In this document: positions 45,203-57,191 of the stretch, piece by piece
Position numbering within the stretch: the first letter of the stretch is position 1
Layout of the letters: the number at the start of each line of letters is the position of its first letter
Origin: Dactylellina haptotyla
Lineage: Eukaryota > Ascomycota > Orbiliomycetes > Orbiliales > Orbiliaceae
DNA: 64,000 nucleotides
Reading direction: 5' to 3'
Assembly: GCA_031310005.1 (NCBI GenBank)
Contig: CM062381.1
Location: forward strand, 4,030,001-4,094,000
Made by a program: the position numbers and the translations under genes
The notes under the pieces: generated by a model
Database searches by the model: none
Told to the model about the DNA's origin: nothing
The model's input: the letters and a program-made list of their open reading frames with translations, nothing else

Positions 45203-45470
45203 GCTGGGCGATATCTGCGAATGTCGAGGAGGAGAAGAAGTCGGGGTGGTGGTGTCGAGGAGAAGTTGCGAGCTTGGAAGTTAACACGTCGAGAAGCTAG
45301 CTCCCAACCGCCAAGCCCCGTTTCGCCTGCAGGCACATCTAACCGCAGCTGCAACACAAAATCGCTTTTGCTGCTATCTTTTTTTTTTTTTTTTTTCCGG
45401 TTCTTCGATAAAAGCTGGATATATCTCGATATTCTAGAAACCAAGTTACGACAGTAAGATATCAGGTCGA
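45203..45470. promoter_or_regulatory. Bidirectional promoter between RET3 and the 902-aa gene
   Basis: 268 bp separate the two start codons. It carries an 18-nt T-tract at about 45380-45397 (poly dA:dT, usually nucleosome-depleting) near its centre. No TATA box is evident. Confidence 0.55.
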
Positions 45471-48258
45471 ATGGCGGCGTTACCGGCTGCTCGCCCGCTG
45501 ACAGGCCTCGCGCGGTCTGCTCTCACTCGCAGCAATGGCTCCTCCCTCCCAGGCCTCTGCTGCCGTTGCCAGGCTCTCGCATCGCAGCCGTCCCCACCGG
45601 CATCGCAATCCCAAAGACGCCACTTGAATATCTCCTGGGGTAGCAAGACCCATGTTCCCAGAGTGCCTCAACGGAAGGGGAAGCGCCAACGCCTCATAGA
45701 AGCCGGCCGGAAAAAAGAATCGATGGGCGCACCGAAATTGTCAACCGATGAGTTAAAGGATGTCTATGCTTCAGAGGTATACTAATAATCTCGTTTTATA
45801 AATCGAAGAATTATTTGAAAGAAAGCTAATATATACACAATTTGGTCATGCGTAGCTCTTTGTTTTCCGTTCAGATATATCCGCTGGCAATCTCGCACAG
45901 GCAATGCAATCTCTCACAAACTTGGTCGAGCTCGACGTCCTCCAGCCGAACGATACCTTGTCCCTCGCCCAAGCCATACACCACGTCTACCGTTCGAGAA
46001 AGGTCGAAAAGGTCACCCTGATGAATTACCTCAAAACCTTCATAGAATACATCAAAGCCGGCCAGCTGCCCAACCACTACGTCGCCCAAGTACACATAAT
46101 CTCCACCCTAAAAGAGGCAGAGGAATGGGAGCTCGGAAACGAATACTGGGAGTGGCTACGGGGCAAAGGGTTGGATTATCTTGATGCCAGGGTATTCGGT
46201 GCCGTGATCGAGTTTCTAGCCTACCAGGGCGCTACTTTACCCGAACTCGAGGGTCTGTATTCTCTCGCGCTCGAGCGGTTTGCAAAACAGGAAGACATAG
46301 GCGGTGGATCGCAGCATCGGGCTACCCGCTTAATGTTGGTACAGGGCATCATCAGTGCCAGGATTCTCGGCGGCGACTGGAGGAAGGCCTATGAAGCACT
46401 CGACCTGTGCGCACGGTTACACCCTACCCAGGTCCCCACCCGGGTATACGAAATGTTCATTTTCAACAGACCCGTGCGAGAGGCATATCTGGTTTTCTTG
46501 ATGGCTTGTAGATCTGGCACGAAGCTGAACGGCAGGGTGCTGATGTGGATTATGACGAACTGGTGGAAGTCTACGTTGGACGTCAGGGGTCTACTACAGT
46601 TGGTGCTCGCGCATCTGGCGGTCGGGGGTAGACAGGCCATGGAGATCATGGGGAAGGTTATCTATGGGTTTCTGGGGAGGTTGCCCGAGGCACCGGAACC
46701 GCCAGCCCCGCTGACTTCGCTAGTTAAGAGCGAGCTTGAAGGAGCGGCTGTCGAAATCTCCCCGGAGGAAGAAGAGCGGGAGAGGAAAGCGTGGGCGGAG
46801 TGGGATAGCAAGATGGAGGAGTATCAAGCTGCCGTTAACCCCATGTTTGGGTGTATCCGACGAGTTATTGAAATCTTTCAGGCTGCCAACGTGGAACCTG
46901 AAATCAGCACCTATTGCAATATCATCAGCCAAGCATCGCGCCGGCATCTGAGGCCGATCGTAGCCGGTGCGGTAAGAGAAGTCGATTCACTTATTAGATC
47001 CGGCAGGGACCGCATGGACGAAGGTACCTGGCGGGTCATGTTGAGTGCGCAGGGGAGCCTGGCGGACCAGGAGGGTATCAGGAAGGCATGGGATGGCCTG
47101 ACATCGTGGAGGAGAGACTTTCTCCAAAATACGAAAAAGGCCCGGCCCGGTAGAACTTGGGTCGGGTCCAGAAGTGCAGGACCCGAGGGCAGGCAGCACG
47201 AGCTGATCTCTTGGAAGGCTTTGATCAGAGCGTGCTTTCAAGCCAACATGAAACCTTACATTCTGGAGCAGCTGCAAAAGTATGAGTCCGAGTTCGATGG
47301 GAGCCTCACCCGAGATATCAGGTTGGAACTCCACCGACGCGAAGGTCACCTAAAGAAAGAACAATTGACGGAAGGCGAAATGCTGCATGATGCGGTGACC
47401 GAAGGACAGGATGCGATTACTACAGCTGCACCACCCCCCGGCACCGATAGGTACTCAAAAGCCGTCCTCAACACCAACTATGAAGAACTGGAAAAAGAGA
47501 TTCACGACTACAACCAGGTCTTAGATGTAATGGAACGGGTCGTGAAGAGCCCTGTCGCCTACGATTTCTCAACTTTGGGTCTAGATGTTAGTATCCTGGG
47601 CTTGCCGGAAACAACAGACGAAGATGTGCGGGAGCTCCAGACTGTATACGAGCATTTCCACAAGAACATGCCGCGAAACCCCTTCCTGACCGCGACACAC
47701 GATCCCAAGACCGATCTTGCAGGTATACAAAAGCGGATCGAGTCGCAAACGGAGGGTGCATGGGGCGAGGGAAGGAGCGTGACCGGTTACACCATCAATC
47801 AGCTTAGGTTTGAGAATTGGGTATCCATCAATCAGCTACTATTCATAGCGGAGAAGGGGCCAGGTTGGAGAGGATTTCATCTGGGAGCGAAAGGGGTTAC
47901 GAATTCGGTGGTGAGAAGGGAGGCCAGAGCGAAGGCTGCGATTGAGAAGATGGAGCAAGTCGAGCGCGAGAAGTGGGAGGAAGAGATGATGAAAATCAGG
48001 GGCCTACTTATTGGGGACGTCCCAGATTCCCAAGGGGTAGCAGAGGCGCAACAGGTGGTTATGCCAGAAGCCATCCCGGAAATCACAGAAACAATCACTG
48101 CCTCTGACGAAACCGCTGAAGAGTTGGCCGTTCTGCCTGAGGGTATCAAGACCGAGGCCGTAGAAGCAGCCGTTTCCGGTGAGACTGTAGCTGCCGCCAT
48201 GGGCAATACCACCGCAGAAGGAGCCGAAGAACCGGCGAAGGAGTCCCAACCTGTATGA
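45471..48258 (+). CDS. Large mitochondrial-type helical-repeat (PPR-like) protein
   Basis: The protein has 902 aa from two exons, 45471-45776 and 45856-48258. The 79-bp intron uses GTATAC and the acceptor at 45855, giving the in-phase join ASE-LFVFRSD. The N-terminus (MAALPAARPLTGLARSALTR) is Ala/Arg/Leu/Ser-rich without acids, a mitochondrial presequence, and a basic segment follows (RKGKRQRLIEAGRKK). From about residue 105 to 470 the chain is a run of amphipathic helix pairs of 30-40 residues (LAQAIHHVYRS, NYLKTFIEYIKAGQL, EPEISTYCNIISQA), resembling PPR or related RNA-binding repeats. The C-terminal 100 residues are Ala/Glu-rich and disordered. By context it may act in mitochondrial RNA maturation or translation. 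I cannot name the family member; Rmd9-like and CIA84-like proteins are alternatives. Confidence 0.8.
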
Positions 48259-48586
48259 TTACGAACGAAGTGTACATAGCCTAGATCCCGCTTCGACGCT
48301 GCAGATAAAATGTACGATAGAGTGTAAATACGTGTATTAATATCCTGTTATGGAAGTCCTGTTGGATTTGTATGGATCCTTGCTTTTTGGTGTTGTTGGT
48401 TGTGTCATTGCGCTTTTGCTTGCTTGGTGTTCGAGAGCTCTGGCGACATCCGACCTCTTCCCACATACCTCCACGTTTCTCCAACGACTTCATCCTCTGA
48501 CAGCTCCGTTTTCACGACATTCCGTATACTCTCTGTTATTTCAACAGTCTTCCCGCGCAGTAGCATCCGTTTTTCACCTGTCAAAA
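48259..48586. other. Intergenic between the 902-aa gene and NEDD8
   Basis: 328 bp on the same strand as both genes, comprising a 3' UTR and the NEDD8 promoter. Nothing else seen. Confidence 0.5.
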
Positions 48587-49252
48587 ATGTTAATCAAGTA
48601 AGCTGCGTTCTTCCACTTGCTAGGGTATCGACACGGCTCGGAAAAACAGTCGGCGCTGACTAACATTCCTTCTTGCTTGCGTGTAGAGTCCGAACCCTCA
48701 CCGGAAAGGAAATCGAGCTCGATATCGAGCCAGAATACCCCGTACGAACATCATCCCTGAGCCCGACATTGTCTTCCCTCCCGTTATCATCGGTTTTCTT
48801 TGGCCCTTTCGGTGGTTGCACGGGTTGGAAACCCCGCTGCAGCAAAACCCCGCCCCCACTATACATTTCGTCAGAAAGCTAGTAGCTAGGCAACAGAGCA
48901 GCAGCTCCGATCACACTCGCCGTTATCTTCGTAGGAAATGCAGCTGTATACGTTGACTAATAGAGGTTTAAACGTCTAGGTCTTCAGAATCAAGGAGCTG
49001 GTTGAAGAGAAGGAGGGCATCCCCCCTGCACAGCAGCGGTTGATTTTCGGCGGCAAACAAATGTACGACATACATTCAATCCTCCAACCGTATACACGCT
49101 CTTATCGCGGTATACATCTCTTTCTCGACTGGTGGCTAACCTTTTGATCTTTTTATGCGAAAAACAGGGCTGACGACAAGGCTGCCTCGGAGTACAACCT
49201 CGAAGGAGGTGCAACATTGCACTTGGTGCTCGCTTTGAGAGGAGGACGGTGA
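48587..49252 (+). CDS. RUB1: NEDD8/Rub1 ubiquitin-like modifier precursor
   Basis: The protein has 77 aa from four exons: 48587-48597 (only 11 nt), 48687-48741, 48980-49062 and 49168-49252. Introns are 89, 238 and 105 bp and phases join cleanly. The product starts [19 protein letters not shown], the NEDD8-specific beginning (ubiquitin has QIFVKTLTGKTITLEVE). It continues with [19 protein letters not shown] and [20 protein letters not shown], and ends LALRGG plus one extra Arg. The extra residue must be removed by a NEDD8 protease to expose Gly76 before E1 (Ula1-Uba3) activation. Main known targets are cullins. The small size and micro-exon make this gene easy to miss. Convergent with RMT2. 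Confidence 0.95.
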
Positions 49253-49694
49253 ACTGGGAAATTGGCTCCGGGGGAATCTCGTCTCTTTTGATATGAAAAA
49301 TTCGAGACGGGGGTTCCTCTTTTTGGTTGCGCTTGTTCTCTCACACTCACACACATATTTGTCAATATTAGCGAAGTTCTAGAAGCCGCGGCCGGACTTT
49401 TCTATACTCTTTCTCTTGAGGGATCTTTTGCTAGTGGAACAGGTCTTGGGTTTTATTATCAAATATTAGCTATTCCGCCTAGCGGTGGTCTCTTCTATTA
49501 GTTCGAGTTAGAATGCATGGTTGGACATTCCGATATCTTTACGCTCCATACGATATAGCTTTCGCTAAACCGATCAGGTCCTTTGCGAGAGCGCGACCCG
49601 CTGAAACCATTTGGGGCATATCTATTAGATTCGATTATAGATCTCGCTTATATACAATATATGATGCCCAACTTTTATCGCTAGAGGTAAACTC
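49253..49694. other. Convergent 3' region of NEDD8 and RMT2
   Basis: 442 bp; 3' UTRs only as far as can be seen. Confidence 0.5.
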
Positions 49695-51075
49695 TTATCC
49701 CATAAAATTGGAGATGGGCAGCCAGTACCTCTCCAAATCCCAGTACTTCCTCCTAACCCCCTTCCACTCTCCCTCACCCTCCATCTTTTTGCTATCAACC
49801 TTCACTTCATGCCACTCGGTGTCCAATCCAGCCTCCAGCAGATCCATCTCCACAACCTTCTTGTACACGTCATACGCGATCTGCCGGTCAGCACCCAACC
49901 CGTTGAAGAACCCGAATCTCCCAGTCGGTTCGAGCAGAGCGATCACGTATTCCATGAAGAACAGCTTCAGCTGATCGTAATCTTCCGCGAATGTATCGAA
50001 ATATATCGCGTCGAATGTTATGGTGCCGTCTTCTACTAGTCCTGGGAGAATATCCTGCCATCGACCCTTGTGGATTACCACGCCCGGTTTGGATGCTATC
50101 GGGGATTTTTCTAGCTTTTCTATGACTTGCGGGTGTGCTTCGATTATGTGGTGGGATGATGGATTGTGGGACTGGAAGAAGGAATCGACGATACCCATGC
50201 CGTAGCCGATGTTTAGGACTTTTGGGCCGGGTGTGGATGACTCTGTGGAGGGGAGGAGAAGATTGACTGTTCGGGACATGATTTCGGTTTCCCAAGACAT
50301 CATTACGCCGTTCCTGCAGTAGAACGCCAATTAATTTCAGCTTCTCAGGTTAAGCGATAGACCGGAGAGATGCATACTTGTCTTCATCCAATATCCGTTC
50401 GTCATCTATTTCTAGCTTGGAGTTCAAATACTCCTCGCTGGTGACGGGAATAGCTTCATCTTCGGCCTTTTCCAGCGCCGTCCGCTCAGCGACTAACTGT
50501 GGCGCTTCCTCGCCGTCTTCCAGTTTTCCTTCATCTACAACCAACTCCTCTACGATCTCGACACCGCTTTCGCCCATCTCTTCGTCTTCGTCGTCATTCT
50601 CGTCTTCGGAATCACCGTCGCCGAGTGTCATATACCCATCCAATCGTCCGAACAGTAACTCGGCCCGAACACCCGCATCCACCATTACCTCGTATAGTGA
50701 AGTAAGCCCCAATCTGTAAGCAATACACCCCGGCGTCTCATTATTCACATCTAGCGAATTCCATATCGCGCCGTTCTGCAGGAGTAATGTGATTGTTTTT
50801 TCCGCCTTTGTGAGAACGGGGAGCGAGAGTTCGTCTACTACAGCTCCGTTTCCGTTTGAGGAAGAAGCACCGTTGGTTGCGCCATTGAGTTCTGCGGATT
50901 GGCCTTCGCAGGCGAGAATGGCGATGTGTAGTGGGGTGCGGAGGGTGGATGGTTCTTGGACGTTCGGCGTTTGTGATTTGAGCAGGGAGCGGACTGTGGG
51001 GAGATTATGGTCCTTTGCTGCGAGGAGGAGCAGCTGGGCGGATTCAGAGATCGAGGAATCTGTGGATGTTGACAT
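49695..51075 (-). CDS. RMT2: Protein arginine N5 (delta)-methyltransferase Rmt2
   Basis: The protein has 438 aa from two exons, 51075-50378 and 50313-49695, with a 64-bp intron (GTATGC...CTGCAG). The N-terminal 130 residues form ankyrin-type helices (LLLLAAKDHNLPTVRSLL, TPLHIAILACEG, ITLLLQNGAIWNSLD). They are followed by a very acidic segment (EDENDDEDEEMGESG). The SAM-binding methyltransferase domain starts at the exon junction with NGVMMSWETEIM. Motif I is NIGYGMGIVDS (Gly269-Gly273), the post-I acidic residue lies in EAHP, and FDAIYFDTFAEDY is present. This ankyrin plus type IV methyltransferase layout is that of fungal Rmt2, which methylates the delta-nitrogen of Arg in ribosomal protein L12. 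Found in cytoplasm and nucleus. Confidence 0.94.
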
Positions 51076-51740
51076 TTTATTATTTTTTTGGTGACGATGG
51101 CGGGGTGGGTTTAATTTGTTTGGCGGGGCGGAAGAGTTTTTGATATTGGGCGAGTTTTGTGTTTTGTCACAGAAAGTACCATCTGCGACCGACTAGCTTG
51201 ACAAAGCCGCAGAGCCGCATAGCCGCAGCTGGTCTTCGATATACCAAAAACGGGGGTCCACCTACAATTTGGGGACTTCATTTTATCTCAATTGGATACT
51301 CGCTGGAGATGTTTCTTCATTTCAGGTGTAATAGAAAGATACCTGTCCGAGTCTATGAACAAAGCGTGGTAGTTATTGCTAGAATAGTGCCCAGCCACTA
51401 TTAGATGCAGGGCTGGGAAAGTGGCTCAACTATCACACACACTCAACACCAAACATCTGGAGCTATTCTCCGTCAGTGCTGCAACCAGCTGGTAACAATG
51501 GTGTGGGAGCAGGGTTTAGAAGGGAAGCTCCAGGCGGGCACGAAATTAGTACAGTTCCTCCCGAGAACGGATGTTACCGGTCGTTATTTTGTGTCAGAGG
51601 GCCTGGATTCCAGGCTGCTGCTGCCAGCCACGGCTGAACGGGTGTTAGTTGTAAAGGCGGTCTAGCCTCCAACTGCACAGGCTAGCTAGTGTGCGGTGTG
51701 ACCCTTGGTAAGGTAACTTACTTACAGATTGGTTGGTGTT

Positions 51741-51759
51741 TTTTTTTTTTTTTTTTTTT
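51741..51759. repeat. Poly-T tract
   Basis: An uninterrupted run of about 19-20 T within the gene-free region; length may be polymorphic. Confidence 0.8.
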
Positions 51760-54700
51760 ACAAGCGTGATTGCGTGATTGTTAATTATCGTTGGCTATAT
51801 AATTGATATTATCATATCGAGTACCGTGACTTCGCCGAATTCAAAGACTCAAAGAACGTCTACATGGGTATATTACTATTCATAAAATCCAATCCAGTGG
51901 TCTAGAGCGCTCCAGCCCCGGTGATATTAATGGCTATATGGCAAATACCACCGGTTACACGAAAACAACCTGCCATGCTTGCAGCCGGCTCAATCATTTG
52001 CATGCATATAGCATGTGTCTGGTATCGAGCTTTTACGTGACGATCCAATGAATGTTCTTTTCTTCAATGTTGCACAGCACAATGCTCACTTTGAATCTAC
52101 TCGAGCTAACTAATGCGCCGCGGCGAGCACCTGGATAGAAACGGAAGGAGGAGGAGGAGGCAGGTATCCCGATTTACTAGCTCCAGAATGCAACATGCAT
52201 CCGATCGAGATCAACCAAGCGTTTTCATACCTTTCGTCCAAGACGAATTTGCGAAAGGAATGTGCGGTAGCCGTAGACGTGTTTTTTTTCCTTGGCTTGC
52301 CCCGCTGCAACTGCCGAAGGAAAAGTAAAGGGAAGGAAGGAAGGATTAAAAATTGAATTTTCGATCCTCTGTCTGTGCGTTTGGGGACATCAATAAAAGA
52401 ACGGTTTTAATTTGCTTAGCTTGTCATGTGGAAGCGAGCTGCAAGCTTAAACTGGCACATCTGATAGGAAAGCCCCCGGTTGGGCTTCCTGCGGAGCCTT
52501 TTCACCTGCATCAGAAAATACGATATGGCATGTAGCATGTAGAGCTTACTGTATTTATTCGCTGTTCTTGTGTTTCCAATTGGGTATCTAGGGGTATTTA
52601 CGTGGGCGGTTGAAGATCCTAACAATACCGCAATATAGTGACTGCGATGAGGAAATACCTTATTTTTGGAGGTTTCTCCAGAGCGGTTGGAGAGGCTATG
52701 CTGTAGGGCTGAAGTATTTCCGGAAACAAGAAGGTTTTTTTTGGGCACAATTAAGTACTTAAGATGTAGGACAAGCTTTTGTTCGCCAACTCTCTTAGCA
52801 GCTAAACGAAAGCTTTCCTTTCTCCGCTAGGTTGCATGCATGTCAATTTTGAGGAAAAAACGATTGGAATTTCGCAGCCACCGGGGATATCCTTGATCAC
52901 GGCACAAAAAATTAGAATTCTCGGGTTGAGTTTCTCTTATCTGTCTTTTGATCAATTCAGCTTTCGTACTCAGCCCTTGCAATCACAAGGATCACGCGGA
53001 CACACGTTGATGAATTTTGCCCAATGGATTATTTTACCTTCTTGGCGGTGATTCTGTTGACACTTGGCGCTTATTAGGCGCTTTTTTTGACTTGCTATCT
53101 CTGAGATGTTTGTGACCGTGTGAATGGCTCTAAAACGCCCGGCTGGCGGGGAAGCTATTTTCAATTCCGTGCTGACGTTTTATTTTTGTTTTTTTGTTTA
53201 TTTGTTCTAGGCCAGGGACAGGGTTGGGCACGGAAGCAGAGCCTGCATGTGTAGCTTTCGGAGAATGCTGTTCGCCATGTCGATGTTCCTTTTTTCTTTT
53301 CGGTTCTTTTGAAATTGATCTGCCATGGGGTTTATTACAGGCTGATAAAAATGCAGGCAGGGAAAGGAATATTATAAGAGGTGTGAACTATTGAATAGCC
53401 CTGTCATCTTCGGTTGGTTGACATCCGCTCGTCGATCCTTTCGGGGGAAGCTTGGGAGGTATTATTCTTTTTTGTTTTCGAATTTCGGGTGTGGGTTATA
53501 CCTTGCATAATGTTCACATTACCCTTTCGGAGGTAAAATTGGAGATAATGATAGAAGCGTTGCTTGATAATGGATATTAAGGTTGTGTGTGTTTGTGTGA
53601 TATCTACCACATCCTTCCTTTTGCTTCCTTTTTTCCTATTTCTTTCTTTTTCTGGAGATTGCATCAATTGGGTTCTCTTCGGAGTACCGGTCTTTGGAGG
53701 AGCTGCAGGGAACGGGTGGGTATGATTCCCGCCAAGATCGGTGATGGCTGAAAGGAGATCAGCCCTAGAGCTCTCGAATGCTTTATCTCTGTGGTTTTTG
53801 TTGTGCAGCTCGGGTCACAATTCTATTAGTCCAGATCCAACATGCGAGTATCATTTACTTTATCCAGAAGAAACGGTGAGTTTTCTTTGGTTGTCTACTT
53901 TTCCTGGTGTTCCTGGCGAGGAAGGGAGTAACTAGCCCAATGTTGGCTGGTTCGTCATAGCTTTGTTTGGAGTGGCACGGTTTCAAGGGTCTATTTCCTT
54001 TTCGTTGGTGCATAGCGAAGGTAGCATGTGAACATTCGCCTCACCTTATGATAATGATGTAGGACAAGCGGAAACAGGGGACGAAAAAGAGAAGGAAGGG
54101 GTTAGCCGGTAAGGTGGATGTATTTTCGGCGTATTGTAAATCCGAATCCCCGTCCTTGTTGAGATTTGCGAAAATACCTAGCTATGGGTTGTGTCCTTTC
54201 AGAAGCATGGTTTGTGGGTTGCTTTGTTCTGCTATTTTTCGTTTCGCTTGGGGTGGATGAGCTTAAAAGATTAGCTCGCAAGGCTGCGCATCAAAGAGGT
54301 AAAAGGAAGTACCGACGCGAAGCACAATTTAAGTGGTGCATGCGCCAGGTGGCTATGACCAATGGCATGGGTGGTTGTCTACATGTTTTCAGTCTCGGGG
54401 TGGGAATCTTTAAGCTAAAGTGCTCGGCTTCTGTGATAGGGGTGGGTGGGTATGATGACAAGTTTCATAATATACCTGGGAAGAAGGGAGAGGTTTCTTT
54501 TTGTCTCTTAATATGCGAATTCAACATGGGATTTCCCTTTGAGTTCTGGACTGGGAGAATCAGCATGCCAGTATAAAGAGGGAGGGTGGGGGCGGCGAGT
54601 CGTCTTTGCCATGTGCTCTCACACGCAATATCCTCTAGACTATTTATATTATTTTATCTTCCGGTCCGTTCCTTAAGGAACACGAAAAAGTTTCTCATAC

Positions 54701-54890
54701 TTACTTACTTTTGCCTTGTGCTTGATCATATTCGAGGGGGATTCCAGAACAAGTTCCGAAGCGGTGGTTTTTCTCGACGGCTGGATTTGGAAGCCATCGT
54801 CTGCATTCCTTCTCTCCCACGAACAGAACATCCCGAGCTTGGACGAATAAGAAATACTCGAAAAGTACGATAAGAGGACCCTCCCTATAT

Positions 54891-54898
54891 TATAAATA
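54891..54898 (+). promoter_or_regulatory. TATA box candidate of the 125-aa gene
   Basis: TATAAATA about 370 bp upstream of the ATG at 55266, followed by CT-rich leader sequence. Confidence 0.4.
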
Positions 54899-55265
54899 CA
54901 CCCGGCGAAACCTCCCTCCGACTTCTATTTCTGCTTCTCATTCGATTTTTGAAATATCGATCCATTATAAATTCACATCGCGTTCTCTGGTTTTTGACGT
55001 CAGTGTTTGACCCGGTCTTCAGTTTTCATACCGTCAGGGTCCTCTTCGCTAACCTTTCCGTAGCTGGCCTGCATCGCCCACCGTTCCCAAAATAACACCT
55101 GTTGAAGCACAACACGAGCCTCAACACATAACCGCCTGACCAACACTTTTATGAGCAACAACCTTATATTTACAGGCCTTTTCCCTTCTCCTCGACCTTT
55201 TAAGCTCGTAGGGCTATTCGAAGAGCTCTTCTAAATCAAGCAAATACACACATATAGTCTCAAAG

Positions 55266-55643
55266 ATGACTGCTTCAGATGTTTCTCCCACCTCGGGTTT
55301 TCGATCAATCAAAACCGCCTTCCGACGGGGCAGCAAAGCCAGCACGAGCTCTGGTTCCTCCCCACCCGGCAACACATCGAGTTCGTCGAACCCAGCTGCG
55401 GTAGCTGCGGCGTCGTTAGCATCCAAGAACTACCCACACGTCCACATCAAAGAGATGGTGTACGAAGCGTGTACGAAGCTCCCAAAGCACAGCTACGAGG
55501 AGAGCGTAGCCGATTGCAAGTGTGGGAAGAGGGCGGTGGGACGGTACAGGGAGATGTGCGCGTTGAAGGACACCGAGTGTCCTGGGTGCAAGTTCGGGTT
55601 TGACTCGCCGCAGGAGGAGAGCGATGACGAGTACTATTATTAA
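55266..55643 (+). CDS. Small cysteine-containing protein, unknown
   Basis: A complete 125-aa frame with good start context (CAAAGATGA). The N-terminal half is basic and Ser/Gly-rich, likely disordered (FRSIKTAFRRGSKAST). The C-terminal half (residues 58-120) looks folded: HVHIKEMVYEACTKL, then DCKCGK, MCALKDTECPGCKFGF. It carries six cysteines in C, C-x-C and C-x6-C-x2-C spacing, suggesting a small zinc-binding site. The end is acidic (EESDDEYYY). There is no signal peptide, so it is probably cytoplasmic or nuclear. No family recognised. A TATA box and CT-rich leader lie upstream. The composition shift between halves and the ordered Cys pattern argue that it is a real gene. Confidence 0.7.
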   Translation: MTASDVSPTSGFRSIKTAFRRGSKASTSSGSSPPGNTSSSSNPAAVAAASLASKNYPHVHIKEMVYEACTKLPKHSYEESVADCKCGKRAVGRYREMCALKDTECPGCKFGFDSPQEESDDEYYY

Positions 55644-57191
55644 AATAAAATATTAAGAGGAGGAAACAAAAAGTTACTTGCGATCTCTGCTCAAAAGTCA
55701 CGACTTGATGAATCTTTATTTTTCTTGCATTTACAGCATGTGTTTTTGAATGTTTGGGTGTTTTTTCACTGTTTTTCCTCTTTCTTTCTTTGTCTTGTGT
55801 GCGAATGTGTGTGTGTTCGTTCACATGGGCTGCTGGGTATTTTTCTTTCGTTTAGAACAAGCGTGGGATGGGCTCCTGGCTTGGGGTTTTTCTTCTTTCA
55901 ATGATTGGGACACAGCGAATACTTCTGCTTTCTGGTTTCTTCGTACATGACTTTATGATTTTCTGGATATCCTTTTTTTTGACTATCACAACTAGAACAG
56001 CCTCTTTTTTGTATTTCTTTTCTCATTTATTTTTGATAGCATATACCAAATTGAAGGAGATGGTTTTTTTGGTGGGGGACCAAGAGATAATTCAACAATA
56101 CAAACGTCATTACAAGATGAAAAGTAACGTTTCTTCCCTGCTTGATCCGCTTGAATCCGCTGGAGAGGTCCTGTGAGCACGCGGCGGCTTAGAGCCGGTA
56201 GATGCTACATGGTGCATAATGCAGAGCGCAGTGGGTCTGGCACTTGATCGGCCGTCACACTGTCAGGCCAGGCCGGCATCCCTCGCCGATATTGTAACGT
56301 AAGTATTCTCCCCTCGATATAAACCCACTTACCGTGTCTAATAGATAGGCCATAGCTGTGCTGTGTAGGAGAGCTTGGTGGGGAGGAGGGCGCGATGTGT
56401 TGGCGCGTTGCGGTGTTTGATCGCCGGGGCTGCCGTGTTGGGATCGGAGGCTGGGCGGGTCACACCACCCGAATCGGGTTTGCACCACGCCAAACAACGT
56501 CAACTCAACTCAACGCCAAAACTGGCTGCAGCCATCTTCAACAAACACCACAGCAAACCGCAGCAGGCCATCATTTCCATCCCTCCCCATCCAACCAACC
56601 AACCACCGCCCTCCAACCCGCCCCGACGTCCTCCCGCTCGTCCCTCAACCTTTGGCGCTGCTCCACGGCCTCAATCTGGGTCGCCACAGCTAACTTCGAG
56701 TCGCTCTGCTCCGGGGTCCTCGCTTTTCTCACTTCCTTCCTCTTTGGTTCCCTCCCTCTGCTCCAATCGACGTGTCAGCACCGTCCGTTCCTGTTGGTGG
56801 CGGTGACAGCATAAGGCGGGTCCAGCCATCACCACGACGTCAATTCCTCCAATATCTAATCTGTCACTCCTCACTCCCTCCACCACCTCGCAATCAGCCT
56901 CTCGACGCTTCGTACCCTCGCCACATTTTGCACACCCTCGATTTTCTCTCACTCCCTCGACTTGACCTCTTCGGCGTGGCGTATCCTTTTTCCTTCCTCG
57001 AGTCTCTCCGTTGGATCATTGGAACGTACGGCTTGTGCAGCAAAGTTGCGTTTTGACGTCAGGAATGCTTGTGCAGCCACCTAACCGCGATCACATCTGA
57101 TCGTAGACGGACACCCACTGCCTCCCTCTACGGCCCCCCCGCTCCTCGAAACCCACGCCGAGTTTTAACACCGTCTACCCCTCCTTGCACA
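55644..57191. other. Intergenic / JHD1 promoter and leader
   Basis: 1.5 kb. The left part is T-rich 3' UTR. The right part (about 56.5-57.2 kb) is C-rich and CT-rich leader-like sequence with long open but unprotein-like frames. No gene supported. Confidence 0.5.

Larger units (their letters stand above)
51076..55265. other. 4.2-kb stretch without a recognised gene
   Basis: It begins with the RMT2 promoter. Visible elements are a T-tract at about 51741-51759, a GGAA/GGA repeat near 52332-52345, and at the right TATAAATA at 54891-54898 followed by a CT-rich leader of about 370 bp before the 125-aa gene. Frames of up to 136 codons (54166-54576) have no protein-like features. Confidence 0.45.

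Noticed and set aside
54166-54576. 136-codon plus-strand frame with a hydrophobic start
   Set aside because: The hydrophobic N-terminus is followed by unrelated-looking sequence, there is no clear promoter, and nothing is recognised; likely chance.
56375-56814. Two overlapping plus-strand frames of about 140 codons upstream of JHD1
   Set aside because: Pro/Ser/His-rich reading of a C-rich leader; two frames open at once argues for composition, not coding.
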